DNA of 14,686 nt from Spirochaetae bacterium HGW-Spirochaetae-9 (GTDB lineage: Bacteria; Spirochaetota; Spirochaetia; Treponematales; Rectinemataceae), in the NCBI GenBank assembly GCA_002839205.1, contig PGXP01000008.1:1-14686 (forward strand), in the 5' to 3' direction. Shown here in pieces: positions 1 to 7,205 of the stretch; within the stretch, counting starts at the first letter, position 1, and each line of letters starts with the position of its first letter. Both the position numbers and the translations under genes were made by a program. The notes under the pieces are model-generated. The model worked only from the letters and a program-made list of their open reading frames with translations, was not told the origin of the DNA and did no database searches.

Positions 1-157
1 CCGAATAGGACACACTCACCGAAAGCATGGGCATTTCGGTTTCAGGATTCAGGGCGATAGCTATTCTCGGGATGAATACGGCGGCTATGCCGCAGACAAG
101 GGCGAAAATCATCACGATGGTGACGGGATGATCTATGGATTTTCGGACAACGCTCAT
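1..157 (-). CDS. RND efflux transporter, N-terminal fragment (runs off the window)
   Basis: Only the first 52 codons are present. They encode a short basic cytoplasmic start (MSVVRKSIDHP), one hydrophobic helix (about residues 11-31, VTIVMIFALVCGIAAVF) and the beginning of a periplasmic segment (ALNPETEMPMLSVSVSY). The order of helix, a short Pro-rich stretch, then a conserved 'P.....V.V.Y' strand is the classic start of AcrB/HAE-type RND inner-membrane pumps, which export substrates using the proton gradient. The ATG overlaps the stop codon of the upstream adaptor gene as ATGA, so translation is probably coupled and the two proteins should form one pump. The rest of the roughly 1000-residue protein lies outside the window, so substrate and subfamily cannot be told. 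Confidence 0.85.
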   Translation of the reverse strand, partial: MSVVRKSIDHPVTIVMIFALVCGIAAVFIPRIAIALNPETEMPMLSVSVSYS

Positions 158-1158
158 TTCAGGGAAGCGTCCTTGGCTTTGGCAGGATCGGCAGAAGTGC
201 CGCTTTCATCGACAATTCTCACCCTATCCCCTCCAGCAAGCGAGCTTTTCCCTTCGGTGACAAGGGTCTCGCCGGCACTTAAGCCTTTCTTTGCCTCAAA
301 GGAGTCCTCGCCCTCAAGCCCCAGGGTTACACTTCTTTTTTCTACACTGGCGTCCTTCCCTATGACGAATACATAGCTTTCTCCCGAACTTTGGGTGACA
401 GCGGAACGGGGCACGACGAGTACATTTCTTCTGCTTTCCGTGACGAGTTTCACCGTCGCGAACATGCCGGCGAGAATTCGGGGATCGGCTCTATCGAGCT
501 CCAGTTTGACTTCCATTGTCCTGCTGGATGAATCGACAACCGGACTCATCTCCGATACCCGCGCACTGAATATGATCCCCGGAATAGCGTCGAAGCTGAT
601 TTCGGCGACGCTGCCGATTCTCAGGTTGCCAAGATAGCGTTCAGGCACAGCCGCGCTTATTTTGTAGCGGGAAAGGTTGCCTATCGTCGCTATCACTGTA
701 TTGGCTGCAATCGTATCGCCTTCATGGACGGGAATCGACAGGACGGTGCCTGAAACGGGCGACTCGACAGGATTGGGGAGATAGCTTTCGCCTATTTTCG
801 ATGGATCGACGATGGCGATCACTGTGCCTTTCGAGACTCTGTCGCCTACGGAAATCTTTCTTTCCAGAAGCTTGCCCGAGACGCTGGGATAAATCTTTAT
901 TTCGTTGTCGACGACGACATCACCGTGCAGTTTTGTATAGTTGCTCACAGAGCCTGCGGTGACGACAGCGGCGCGCACAGCGAATACGCGTTTGTTACCT
1001 CCTGTATCCGTGGTCGTTCTGCCGGCAGGAGAGGGAGAAGCATTGGTCTTTTTCGCATTGGGAATTCCCAGTTCCTTGAAAACGATGGATATTCCTATAG
1101 CCACAATGACGATGAGTATCACAATCTGAGGCAATGACTTCGATATCGTCTTTTTCAT
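154..1158 (-). CDS. RND efflux periplasmic adaptor (membrane fusion protein), hairpin-less type
   Basis: A 334-residue adaptor that would link the RND pump encoded next to it to an outer-membrane channel. Residues 1-28 form a basic start and one membrane anchor (KKTISKSLPQIVILIVIVAIG), followed by a Ser/Pro/Thr-rich linker. Lipoyl half-motifs lie at about 90-118 (VSGKLLERKISVGDRV) and 131-160 (SPVSGTVLSIPVHEGDTI). They are joined by only about 12 residues, whereas most RND adaptors insert a long alpha-helical hairpin there. Beta-barrel and membrane-proximal domains follow, and the C-terminal tail is Ala/Lys-rich. The start at 1158 was chosen over an upstream in-frame codon at 1218 because AAGGAG sits 9 bases before this ATG and the membrane anchor follows directly. 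The 3' end overlaps the pump gene as ATGA. The missing hairpin resembles Borrelia BesA. Confidence 0.9.
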   Translation of the reverse strand: MKKTISKSLPQIVILIVIVAIGISIVFKELGIPNAKKTNASPSPAGRTTTDTGGNKRVFAVRAAVVTAGSVSNYTKLHGDVVVDNEIKIYPSVSGKLLERKISVGDRVSKGTVIAIVDPSKIGESYLPNPVESPVSGTVLSIPVHEGDTIAANTVIATIGNLSRYKISAAVPERYLGNLRIGSVAEISFDAIPGIIFSARVSEMSPVVDSSSRTMEVKLELDRADPRILAGMFATVKLVTESRRNVLVVPRSAVTQSSGESYVFVIGKDASVEKRSVTLGLEGEDSFEAKKGLSAGETLVTEGKSSLAGGDRVRIVDESGTSADPAKAKDASLK

Positions 1159-1188
1159 TCCCAAAAACTCCTTCGCCACAGAGGAACA

Positions 1189-1223
1189 AAGGGCTGTCCA
1201 TCGCAATGTAATGGACAACCCTT
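1189..1223 (-). terminator. Stem-loop between ackA and the efflux adaptor, possible weak terminator
   Basis: Arms of 13 bases (1189-1201 and 1211-1223) pair fully, with one G-U wobble on the minus-strand RNA, around a 9-base loop. On the minus strand the stem is followed by TGTTCC rather than a run of T, so it is a poor textbook terminator. It lies 69 bases past the ackA stop and 31 bases before the adaptor ATG. It could end ackA transcripts partially or be a leader structure of the efflux operon. No convincing promoter was found between it and the adaptor gene. Confidence 0.45.
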
Positions 1224-1292
1224 GACGGAATCTACAACAAAAAAAGCGAGATTCTGTGAGACTGACCGCGGTTCAGGGAACGACGGCGAGGT

Positions 1293-2630
1293 TCAAGGAA
1301 CCTGGGCTATAATGTCCTTCAGCCAGGGCTTCTTGGCAAGGTCGCGCTCGAGGCCCTCGGCGCGGGCCTTATTCACGTAGTTCCGGTTTTCGAAATAGTA
1401 GTGGTAGTTGGTGTGGACGTCGTAGCTGCCCTTCACGAGGGCGAAGGCATCCTCCGTCATGACGAGTTCTTCGTCGGTCGGGATGACGAAGACCTTTACC
1501 TTGGAGCCGGGGCCGGTGATGTCGAGTTCGGAGTTGCGGCATTTGGCTAGGGCGTTTTTCTTCTCGTCGACGACGATGCCCATCTCCTCGAGGCCGGCCG
1601 TCGAGAGCCTGCGGATGTCGGGACCCATCTCGCCCACGCCCGCGGTGAATATGAGGGCGTCGACGCGGCCGAGCGCGGCGAAATAGCCGCCGATGTATTT
1701 CTTGATCCTGTAGCTTTCCATCTGCTGGGCGAGGATGGCGATGGGATCGCCCTTTTCGGCCGCGAGTTCGATGTCGCGGCGGTCGGCCCACTTGCCGGTT
1801 ATGCCGAGTACGCCCGATTCCTTGTTGAGCTTCTTCTCGACGTCGGCGGCGCTCATGCCCGTCCTGCGCATCATATGGAAGATGATGCCGGGGTCGATGT
1901 CGCCGCTTCTCGTGCCCATGATGAGGCCCTCGAGGGGCGTAAGACCCATGGATGTGTCATAGGAGCAGCCATTCTTCACCGCGTTGATGGAAGCGCCATT
2001 GCCGATATGGGCAGTGATGACATTGGTCTCGAAGGGATCCTTGCCGAGGAGGACGGCGGCGCGCTTGGCGTTGTAGAGGAAGCTGGTTCCATGGAAGCCG
2101 TAGCGGCGTACCATGTGCTTTTCGTACCATTCCTGGGGAAGGGCGTACATGTAGCTCGAGGCGGGCATGGTCTGGTGCCAGGCCGTGTCCATCACCGCGC
2201 AGTGGGGCACGTTAGGCAGCACGTTGCGCGCCGCCTCGACACCCATGAGGTTGGCCGGATTATGGAGGGGTGCGAGGTCGGTGAGTTCGCGGAAGGTGGA
2301 CAGGAATTCGTCATTTATAATGGAAGATGTGGCGAAGCGCGAGCCTCCATGGACCATGCGGTGGCCGACGGCCTTGATCATGCCCATGTCCGCGATGACG
2401 CCGAATTCCGCGTCGACGAGGGTGTTGAGGATGAGTTCGATGGCGATGGTGTGGGTGGGGCACTCGTGGTCGACGACATAGTCGGGCTTGTTGCGCGCCT
2501 TGTGGGTGATGGACGAGCCGCCGATCGTCACCCTTTCGACGATGCCGGTGGCGAGGATGTCTTTCTTTTCCCAGTCGTATACCTGGTATTTGACGGAAGA
2601 CGAACCGCAATTCAAGGTTAAAATGACCAT
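1293..2630 (-). CDS. ackA: Acetate kinase
   Basis: Catalyses acetyl phosphate + ADP to acetate + ATP in the cytoplasm, the ATP-yielding step of fermentative acetate formation; normally paired with phosphotransacetylase, which is not in this window. Hallmarks in order: N-terminal [10 protein letters not shown] (6-15), GHRMVHGG (89-96), [10 protein letters not shown] (147-156), YGFHGTS (177-183), AHIGNGAS (207-214), [10 protein letters not shown] (239-248), TAGVGEMGP (329-337) and PTDEE near 384-388. Catalytic His180, Arg91, Asp148 and Arg241 equivalents are all visible. At 445 residues it is longer than the usual 390-410. The excess is a charged, aromatic C-terminal tail after about residue 400 ([16 protein letters not shown]). 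The start is supported by AGGAG seven bases before the ATG. It follows fic by 48 bases. A weak promoter-like TTGTGA-N18-TAGGAT lies in that gap, but its own promoter is unproven. Confidence 0.97.
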   Translation of the reverse strand: MVILTLNCGSSSVKYQVYDWEKKDILATGIVERVTIGGSSITHKARNKPDYVVDHECPTHTIAIELILNTLVDAEFGVIADMGMIKAVGHRMVHGGSRFATSSIINDEFLSTFRELTDLAPLHNPANLMGVEAARNVLPNVPHCAVMDTAWHQTMPASSYMYALPQEWYEKHMVRRYGFHGTSFLYNAKRAAVLLGKDPFETNVITAHIGNGASINAVKNGCSYDTSMGLTPLEGLIMGTRSGDIDPGIIFHMMRRTGMSAADVEKKLNKESGVLGITGKWADRRDIELAAEKGDPIAILAQQMESYRIKKYIGGYFAALGRVDALIFTAGVGEMGPDIRRLSTAGLEEMGIVVDEKKNALAKCRNSELDITGPGSKVKVFVIPTDEELVMTEDAFALVKGSYDVHTNYHYYFENRNYVNKARAEGLERDLAKKPWLKDIIAQVP

Positions 2631-2678
2631 ATCCGCTCCTGAGTGGTTTTGGTCATCCTAGCATCCTGCCGGGGTTTT

Positions 2679-3683
2679 TCACAAGATGAGGAAAATCCTC
2701 CTGTATCTTGTCATCCTGCCCGTACCAGCGGCTTCGATTCTACCATCAGCGAGCATTTGTTTGAGATCGCGGCTTGCCGTTGCACTGGAAATACCCTTGT
2801 TGATTTTCATGTAATCTTTTCTATCGAACCAGTCATTGAGGGTTGCCAGCGCGGCATCGGATCGCTTTTGATAATCGATAGTACCCGGTTGCGATTCATC
2901 GATAGTCTTTCTGAGTGTTCTATTGACCGCGTCTAGCATAAACTCAATAAACACCGTCGATTTTCCGGAATTGTCTGAATCGGCCAGCGCTTGATAATAC
3001 TGCTCTTGATTGTATTTTATCGTTTCTTCGATTGGAACAAATTCAAATATTGGATTTACTTCTATTAATAATCGGGTTTGCCAAAATCGTCCCATCCTCC
3101 CATTTCCATCCTCGAATGGATGTATGAACTCCGTTTCATAGTGGAACACGCAACTCTTTATTATATCCATATCTTTACTTTTCTTCAGGTAATCGAATAA
3201 ATCATGCATCAAGCCGGGAACCATTGAATGGCTTGGGGCAACATGCTGTACCTCTGATCCTTTCACTATTCCTATCTGTTTTCGCCTGAGTTGCCCTGAA
3301 GATTCTATTAATCCTTCCATGAGCGCTTTGTGGGCTTTGAGAAAATCTTTTATCGAGTAGGGATCGAATTCTGCCATGTGTTCGTAAGCCTTAATGGCGT
3401 TTTGAACTTCGAGTATATCTTTCTTCGGTCCTATAACTCTGGAATTCTCCAACAACGCGGAAACCTGCTCGAGGTCGAGCGAATTGCCTTCGATGGCCAG
3501 CGAAGAGTGAATCGTTTTTATTCTACTTTGCTTTCTTAACCGAGCTTCCGGCTTAACCAGTAGCAAGCTCTTGCATAAGCCAAGCGCCTCGGTTATCTGC
3601 CCGTAGAGGGATAGTATTCGATTGGTAATCTCATAGGGTGGTTTCACAGGATTGACGATAGTATCATTTGATACTATCGTCAA
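2679..3683 (-). CDS. Fic-domain protein (probable AMPylase, class II self-inhibited)
   Basis: Fic enzymes usually transfer AMP from ATP to a hydroxyl group of a target protein. The full catalytic motif HPFEDGNGRMGR is at residues 188-199, with the catalytic His188, metal-binding Glu/Asp, and phosphate-binding Gly/Asn/Arg intact. An N-terminal inhibitory motif SLAIEG at 61-66 fits the (S/T)xxxE(G/N) rule, so the enzyme should be held inactive by its own Glu65. A C-terminal winged-helix-like segment (about 285-334, KINKGISSATASRDLKQML) suggests DNA binding or autoregulation. At 334 residues it is a normal length for this Fic/DUF4172-like class. The start is uncertain. The TTG at 3683 has GGAG 10 bases upstream, but it opens inside a 32-bp palindrome. 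A GTG at 3647 would begin at VKPPYEIT, which looks like the usual N-terminus of this family, and would leave the palindrome upstream of the gene. It lies 49 bases after mazF and is AT-rich like it. Confidence 0.92.
   Translation of the reverse strand: MTIVSNDTIVNPVKPPYEITNRILSLYGQITEALGLCKSLLLVKPEARLRKQSRIKTIHSSLAIEGNSLDLEQVSALLENSRVIGPKKDILEVQNAIKAYEHMAEFDPYSIKDFLKAHKALMEGLIESSGQLRRKQIGIVKGSEVQHVAPSHSMVPGLMHDLFDYLKKSKDMDIIKSCVFHYETEFIHPFEDGNGRMGRFWQTRLLIEVNPIFEFVPIEETIKYNQEQYYQALADSDNSGKSTVFIEFMLDAVNRTLRKTIDESQPGTIDYQKRSDAALATLNDWFDRKDYMKINKGISSATASRDLKQMLADGRIEAAGTGRMTRYRRIFLIL
2682..2710 (-). repeat. Interrupted inverted repeat at the 3' end of fic
   Basis: CAAGAT at 2682-2687 pairs with ATCTTG at 2705-2710. 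Inside, GAGGA (2688-2692) pairs with TCCTC (2696-2700) around AAA, with a four-base bulge CTGT on one side. It covers the last codons of fic. No T run follows on either strand, so I do not call it a terminator. Confidence 0.35.
3652..3683. promoter_or_regulatory. Perfect 32-bp palindrome at the fic start, likely operator
   Basis: The arms TTGACGATAGTATCA (3652-3666) and TGATACTATCGTCAA (3669-3683) are exact reverse complements, 15 bp each, around TT. This is far beyond chance for a short intergenic region and is typical of a dimeric repressor site. On the minus strand it carries TTGACG, then 17 bases, then TATCGT, a possible -35/-10 pair that would start RNA at about the GTG at 3647. As RNA it would also form a hairpin that hides the TTG start. 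The likely binder is the Fic protein through its winged helix, or the RHH antitoxin. No sequence evidence decides between them. Confidence 0.7.
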
Positions 3684-3732
3684 GAAGATTGATCTCCAGT
3701 AAGACTTGTTTTCGTATCAAGACTTTCCGCTA

Positions 3733-4074
3733 TTATTTTAATCCAAGCACCAGCTTAAGCCCCTCTTCAACTTCATCCATTATTTTTCTTTGAACTTTTA
3801 CCGTTTGTTCCTGTAGTCGCTGCCTATCGATGGCCGATACCTGCGAAACCACAATGACTGAGTCTTTCGACAGTTTTGATTCTTCTTTGCTTAAATAAAC
3901 ATTTCCGGGTGCTTCTTCCAAGGCTAAATTTGTCGTCAAGGGAACAACGATAATTGTATTTATTTTGCTTCTATTGAAAGCATCATCCTGTATAATAAGA
4001 ACAGGACGCCTGAAACCTGGTTCGCTCCCTAAGAGAATGCCAAATTCCGCCCACCAAATTTCACCACGCGTCAT
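3733..4074 (-). CDS. mazF: MazF/PemK family toxin (endoribonuclease)
   Basis: A 113-residue single-domain toxin of the CcdB/MazF fold that cleaves mRNA at short sequence motifs and arrests growth unless bound by its antitoxin. It starts with RGEIWWAEFG (3-12), then GSEPGFRRPVLIIQDD (16-31) with the conserved Arg-Pro loop, NTIIVVPLTTN (39-49) carrying the active-site Thr, and DSVIVVSQVSAID (71-83). All are in the expected order, and the length is typical (110-120). The first 14 bases overlap the antitoxin gene, so translation is probably coupled. The ribosome site (GGGA about 12 bases upstream) is weak, which fits lower toxin than antitoxin output. The symbol is a family label; PemK or NdoA would serve equally. 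Confidence 0.93.
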   Translation of the reverse strand: MTRGEIWWAEFGILLGSEPGFRRPVLIIQDDAFNRSKINTIIVVPLTTNLALEEAPGNVYLSKEESKLSKDSVIVVSQVSAIDRQRLQEQTVKVQRKIMDEVEEGLKLVLGLK

Positions 4075-4312
4075 TTTTCGTCAATTCCCTGAGCGATTCC
4101 ACGCTCTCTGTCTCGATATTTGCAATGTTTGCATCTGTATTCATTTCTTTATAAACTTCGTTGAGCTTTTCGGTGACTTGTCCCTTTGTATACTTATTGA
4201 TGTATTCCTCCAAAGCCTTCGCGAAAAGCTGACTCCGAGGGATACCTAAGGATTTCGCGGTTTTTTCCGCATCTTTATAGAGATGATCCGGAAGCGATAT
4301 AGCTGTTTTCAT
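4061..4312 (-). CDS. Ribbon-helix-helix antitoxin of the MazF/PemK toxin
   Basis: An 83-residue protein with an N-terminal ribbon-helix-helix DNA-binding unit: strand KTAISLP (2-8), then helices around HLYKDAEKTAKSLG and RSQLFAKALEEYINKY (about 10-41). A Glu/Asn-rich flexible tail follows, the part that normally wraps and blocks MazF. It should neutralise the toxin and, as a dimer, repress the operon. The start at 4312 was preferred to an in-frame ATG at 4372. The longer form adds 20 residues that do not fit the RHH fold, has no ribosome site, and would begin upstream of the promoter described below. The chosen ATG also lacks a Shine-Dalgarno sequence and is predicted to be the first transcribed base. 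It overlaps mazF by 14 bases. Confidence 0.9.
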   Translation of the reverse strand: MKTAISLPDHLYKDAEKTAKSLGIPRSQLFAKALEEYINKYTKGQVTEKLNEVYKEMNTDANIANIETESVESLRELTKNDAW

Positions 4313-4347
4313 GATAGTAGTATAACTCTGGTATAACCATTCGTCAA
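4312..4347 (-). promoter_or_regulatory. Strong promoter and direct-repeat operator of the antitoxin-toxin operon
   Basis: On the minus strand TTGACG (4347-4342) and TATACT (4324-4319) are separated by exactly 17 bases, a near-consensus sigma70 promoter. The first transcribed base is expected about 7 bases past the -10, which is the A of the antitoxin ATG at 4312, so the mRNA would be leaderless. Two 9-bp direct repeats, GTTATACCA (4337-4329) and GTTATACTA (4326-4318), differ at one base and sit 11 bp apart, about one helical turn. They overlap the spacer and the -10. This is a typical layout for a tandem RHH-dimer operator that blocks polymerase. Confidence 0.72.
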
Positions 4348-4424
4348 CGGTATGAAGAACTCTATCAGCCATGAACAGTGAATCGTTTTATACTCTCTCA
4401 AGGCGACTTCATGTTTATCCTGGA

Positions 4425-4438
4425 ACATTCCAGTTATC
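4425..4438. repeat. Short inverted repeat downstream of priA
   Basis: CTGGAA and TTCCAG flank two bases, just past the priA stop. There is no T run after it on the minus strand. It could be a small operator or a chance hairpin. No terminator was found in the 141 bases between priA and the antitoxin start. Confidence 0.25.
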
Positions 4439-4453
4439 GTGTCACTTTTTTGG

Positions 4454-6436
4454 CTAGAGCAGTTGCACAGGATCGATGTCGATTTCCAGGTGGACAGAGG
4501 AGGGAGTTTTGTAATCTCCGAGGAGGATACGCACGGCGCCGTGGAGTGAACTCAGTGAGGACGCGCGGAGGAGGATCTGCCAGCGCTGGTTGCCGGCTAT
4601 CATGCCCAGGGCGCACTCGGCGGGGCCGAGCGTCTCGACGTCGGGCGGGATGAGGGCCTGGCTCTTGCGGGCGAGTTCCCTCGCGGTCGCGACGCATCGG
4701 TCGCGGTCGCGCGAGCGGACGACGACGCGTGCCATGCGGGCATAGGGCGGGAAGCCCTGGGCCTGGCGAAGGGCGAGTTCATGGGCATAGAAGGAGCCCA
4801 TGTCGAGGGACGCGGCGAGCCTGATGACAGGGCTCTCTGGCCTGAAGGTTTGGATGAAGACTCGGCCATCGGGGTCGTAGCGCCCCGCCCTCCCCGCCAC
4901 CTGGACGATGAGGGAAAAGACGCGTTCGGCGGCTCTGAAGTCGGGCAGGTTGAGGCCCGCGTCGGCGAGAACGACGCCCACGGTTTTGACGCCTGGGAAA
5001 TTCAGCCCCTTTGCGACCATCTGGGTGCCGAGGAGGAGGTCGATTTTCCCGCTCCGGAATTCCTCGAGTATCGATTCGAGGGAGCCTTTTTTCGTCACGG
5101 TATCGGCGTCGAGACGTCGTATGCTCCAGTCGGGGAACATCTCGGCCACATCTTCCTCGATCCTCTCCGTGCCAAAACCTTTCCAGCCTATGTCGAGGGA
5201 TCGGCATTCGGGGCATGCCTTCGGTGGCGTCGTTCGGTATCCGCAGTAATGGCAGATGAGCTGATTCTGTTCCTTGTGGAAGGTGAGGGAGACAGAGCAG
5301 TGCTTGCACTTCAGCTCGGCCCCGCAGGTTGCGCAGGCGAAGAAATGCGAAAAGCCGCGGCGGTTGAGGAAGAGGATGGATTGCCGCCCCTCGGCCTTTG
5401 TCTCGATGAGGGCTTGGGCGAGGACGGCCGAAATCGTGCCTTTTTCGGCGCGCATATCGACGAGTTCGATGTGGGGAAAGGCTCCCCCCGCTGGGCGCTG
5501 GGTGAGGACTTCGCGTCGCATGGCCCCGGTCTCGCAGGAATGCCAGGCTTCCACCGAGGGGGTGGCGCTGCCGAGGATGAGCCTGGCTTTCTTCTGGCCG
5601 GCGCGGTACATGGCCACCTGGCGGGCATGGTAACGGGGGGAATTGCCCGCCTTGTAGGAGCCTTCGTGCTCTTCGTCTATGACGATGAGGCCAAGATCGA
5701 CAACAGGGGCAAAGATGGCGCTGCGGGCGCCTATCACCATGCGTGCCTCCCCCTTGAGGATGCGGCGCCACTCGGAGAGCTTCTGTGAGGGAGTAAGGCG
5801 GGAATGGATGACGGCGCATGCGTCACCGAAGCGCTGGCGTGCCGAGCGGATCACCTGGCCGGTGAGGGCTATCTCCGGCACGAGATAGATGACAGAGCGA
5901 CCCAATGCCAGTGTGCGCTCGGCAGCCTGGAGGAAGACTTCGGTCTTGCCCGTACCTGTGGGACCATAGAGGTACGTGGTGCCTGCCTCGGAAGCGAGGA
6001 TGCCGTCGAGAGCGCGAGCCTGCTCGCCGGTGAGGGGAAGGGGCTTGTCGCCGATCTGAAAATCCTCGATTTCGGTATAGGACTGGAGGCTTTCCCTGCG
6101 GCCTGAGGGCAACATGGCGCCAAGGGCTTCTCCCAACGAGCAGAAATACATTTTCGCCACCCATTCGGCCAGCCTGATGGTAGGCTCGGCGAATATCGGG
6201 TCCGTGTCTACCGCACGCTTTATTGGCTTGAGGAGTGCTGGATCGAGGGAACAGGTTCCGGCTGTTTCGATGACGAAGCCGGCGAGGCTTCGTCGGCCGA
6301 AGGGAGCCTCGGCGCGGCAGCCCAGCCTCGCCGGCTTCCCGGCATCGTTGCGATACCAGTAGGTTTCCTCGATAGGCAGGGAAAAGGCGATGCGCGCATA
6401 GGCCCAGGTCGTGGAGGCGTCGACTTCGTCAGTCAT
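4454..6436 (-). CDS. priA: Primosomal replication-restart helicase PriA
   Basis: A 3'-to-5' DNA helicase that recognises stalled forks and loads the replicative helicase away from oriC. Counting from the chosen ATG (660 residues): N-terminal fork-binding domain (about 10-130), Walker A GPTGTGKT (158-165), DEEH box (254-257), LGSATPS (288-294), a zinc-binding insert with eight cysteines (368, 371, 377, 380, 395, 398, 408, 411), and GTQMVAKG plus QVAGRAGR (512-519) in helicase lobe 2. All key motifs are intact. The reading frame extends to a GTG at 6484, but that adds an Ala/Pro-rich stretch without a ribosome site. The ATG at 6436 overlaps the end of the uracil glycosylase gene by 8 bases, so I use it. 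It is the last gene of the def-fmt block. Confidence 0.96.
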   Translation of the reverse strand: MTDEVDASTTWAYARIAFSLPIEETYWYRNDAGKPARLGCRAEAPFGRRSLAGFVIETAGTCSLDPALLKPIKRAVDTDPIFAEPTIRLAEWVAKMYFCSLGEALGAMLPSGRRESLQSYTEIEDFQIGDKPLPLTGEQARALDGILASEAGTTYLYGPTGTGKTEVFLQAAERTLALGRSVIYLVPEIALTGQVIRSARQRFGDACAVIHSRLTPSQKLSEWRRILKGEARMVIGARSAIFAPVVDLGLIVIDEEHEGSYKAGNSPRYHARQVAMYRAGQKKARLILGSATPSVEAWHSCETGAMRREVLTQRPAGGAFPHIELVDMRAEKGTISAVLAQALIETKAEGRQSILFLNRRGFSHFFACATCGAELKCKHCSVSLTFHKEQNQLICHYCGYRTTPPKACPECRSLDIGWKGFGTERIEEDVAEMFPDWSIRRLDADTVTKKGSLESILEEFRSGKIDLLLGTQMVAKGLNFPGVKTVGVVLADAGLNLPDFRAAERVFSLIVQVAGRAGRYDPDGRVFIQTFRPESPVIRLAASLDMGSFYAHELALRQAQGFPPYARMARVVVRSRDRDRCVATARELARKSQALIPPDVETLGPAECALGMIAGNQRWQILLRASSLSSLHGAVRILLGDYKTPSSVHLEIDIDPVQLL

Positions 6437-7205
6437 CGCGGCTGGGGCTGCTGGAGCCGGCAGGGCTGCCAGCCAGGAGGTCACGCAGGCGCTTCAGGTC
6501 CTCCCAGGCGGGGCGCTTCAGGGTTTCATCCCTCAAGAGCGCCGAGGGATGGAACGTTGCTATGACAGGAATTCCATTGTATTCGAGAGCCCTGTTCCTG
6601 AGGCGGTTGATGCCTTCCGTCGTGGCAAGGAGGGCCTGGGCGGCTGTCCTTCCCGCGCAGAGGATGGCTTTAGGGGCGAGAAAGTTTATCTGTTCACGCA
6701 GGTAGGGCATGCAGGCTGCCCTCTCGTCGGGCGCAGGCTCCCTGTTGTTGGGCGGCCTGCATTTAACGACGTTGGCGATATAGCAGTTTTCGCTCCTCGA
6801 AAGACCGATGGATGCGAGCATCTTGTCTAGAAGCTGGCCTGAGGCGCCGACAAAGGGCTGGCCCAGCCTGTCTTCCTCGGCGCCTGGGCCTTCGCCTACG
6901 ATGAGGACAGTGGGCGCGGTGACCCCCTGGCCAAAAACGACAGTTTTCCGGTTGGAAGCAAGAGGGCAGGCCGTGCAGGCTTTGGCCTTGGCCTGCAGGG
7001 CTGCAAGGGTCGGCGAGGGCATGGCTGCATCCCGCTGCGCCGGCGTTGTCGTCGCAGGTGCTTCTTCCCGCGTGACGCTGAAAGTCCTCAGCCTTTCGAG
7101 AAGCTCGCCCGAGGGCTGTCCGCGCTTCATGCCGGTTGCGAGGGCGGCTTCCACCGTGTCGAGGGCGAGGTAGAGATCGCCCATATCGGGGGCTTCGTCA
7201 TTCAT
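6429..7205 (-). CDS. Uracil-DNA glycosylase, family 4 (iron-sulfur type)
   Basis: Removes uracil from DNA as the first step of base-excision repair. From the chosen ATG (258 residues) the N-terminal ~65 residues are a variable, Ala/Thr/Pro-rich extension. The UDG fold then carries CTACPLASNR, with Cys77 and Cys80; catalytic motif GEGPGAEED near 104-112; VKCRPPNNREP, with Cys149; Cys165; and HPSALLR near 219-225. Four cysteines in the family-4 spacing should bind a 4Fe-4S cluster. Catalysis relies on motif A (GEGPG) and the His-Pro-Ser loop. The start at 7205 has GGAG seven bases upstream; the TTG two codons earlier is not needed. It overlaps the GH2 gene by 8 bases and priA by 8 bases. Family 4 (UdgA-like) is clear; the alternative label is 'phage SPO1 DNA polymerase-related protein'. 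Confidence 0.94.
   Translation of the reverse strand: MNDEAPDMGDLYLALDTVEAALATGMKRGQPSGELLERLRTFSVTREEAPATTTPAQRDAAMPSPTLAALQAKAKACTACPLASNRKTVVFGQGVTAPTVLIVGEGPGAEEDRLGQPFVGASGQLLDKMLASIGLSRSENCYIANVVKCRPPNNREPAPDERAACMPYLREQINFLAPKAILCAGRTAAQALLATTEGINRLRNRALEYNGIPVIATFHPSALLRDETLKRPAWEDLKRLRDLLAGSPAGSSSPSRDD

Noticed and set aside
1230..1262. GAATCT/AGATTC inverted repeat with a T run, considered as the ackA terminator.
   Set aside because: The T run is in the 15-base loop rather than after the stem, and the 6-bp stem is weak.
1875..2621. Long plus-strand open frame (248 codons) opposite ackA.
   Set aside because: Antisense to an intact ackA; composition rich in Gly/Val/Asp as expected for a shadow frame; no recognisable motif.
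4061..4372. Longer antitoxin form starting at the ATG at 4372.
   Set aside because: No Shine-Dalgarno sequence, the added residues do not belong to the RHH fold, and the strong promoter lies inside the extra part.
4781..5788. Long plus-strand open frame (335 codons) opposite priA.
   Set aside because: It lies fully antisense to a complete priA with all motifs. GC-rich codon bias often opens such frames; the translation shows no domain.
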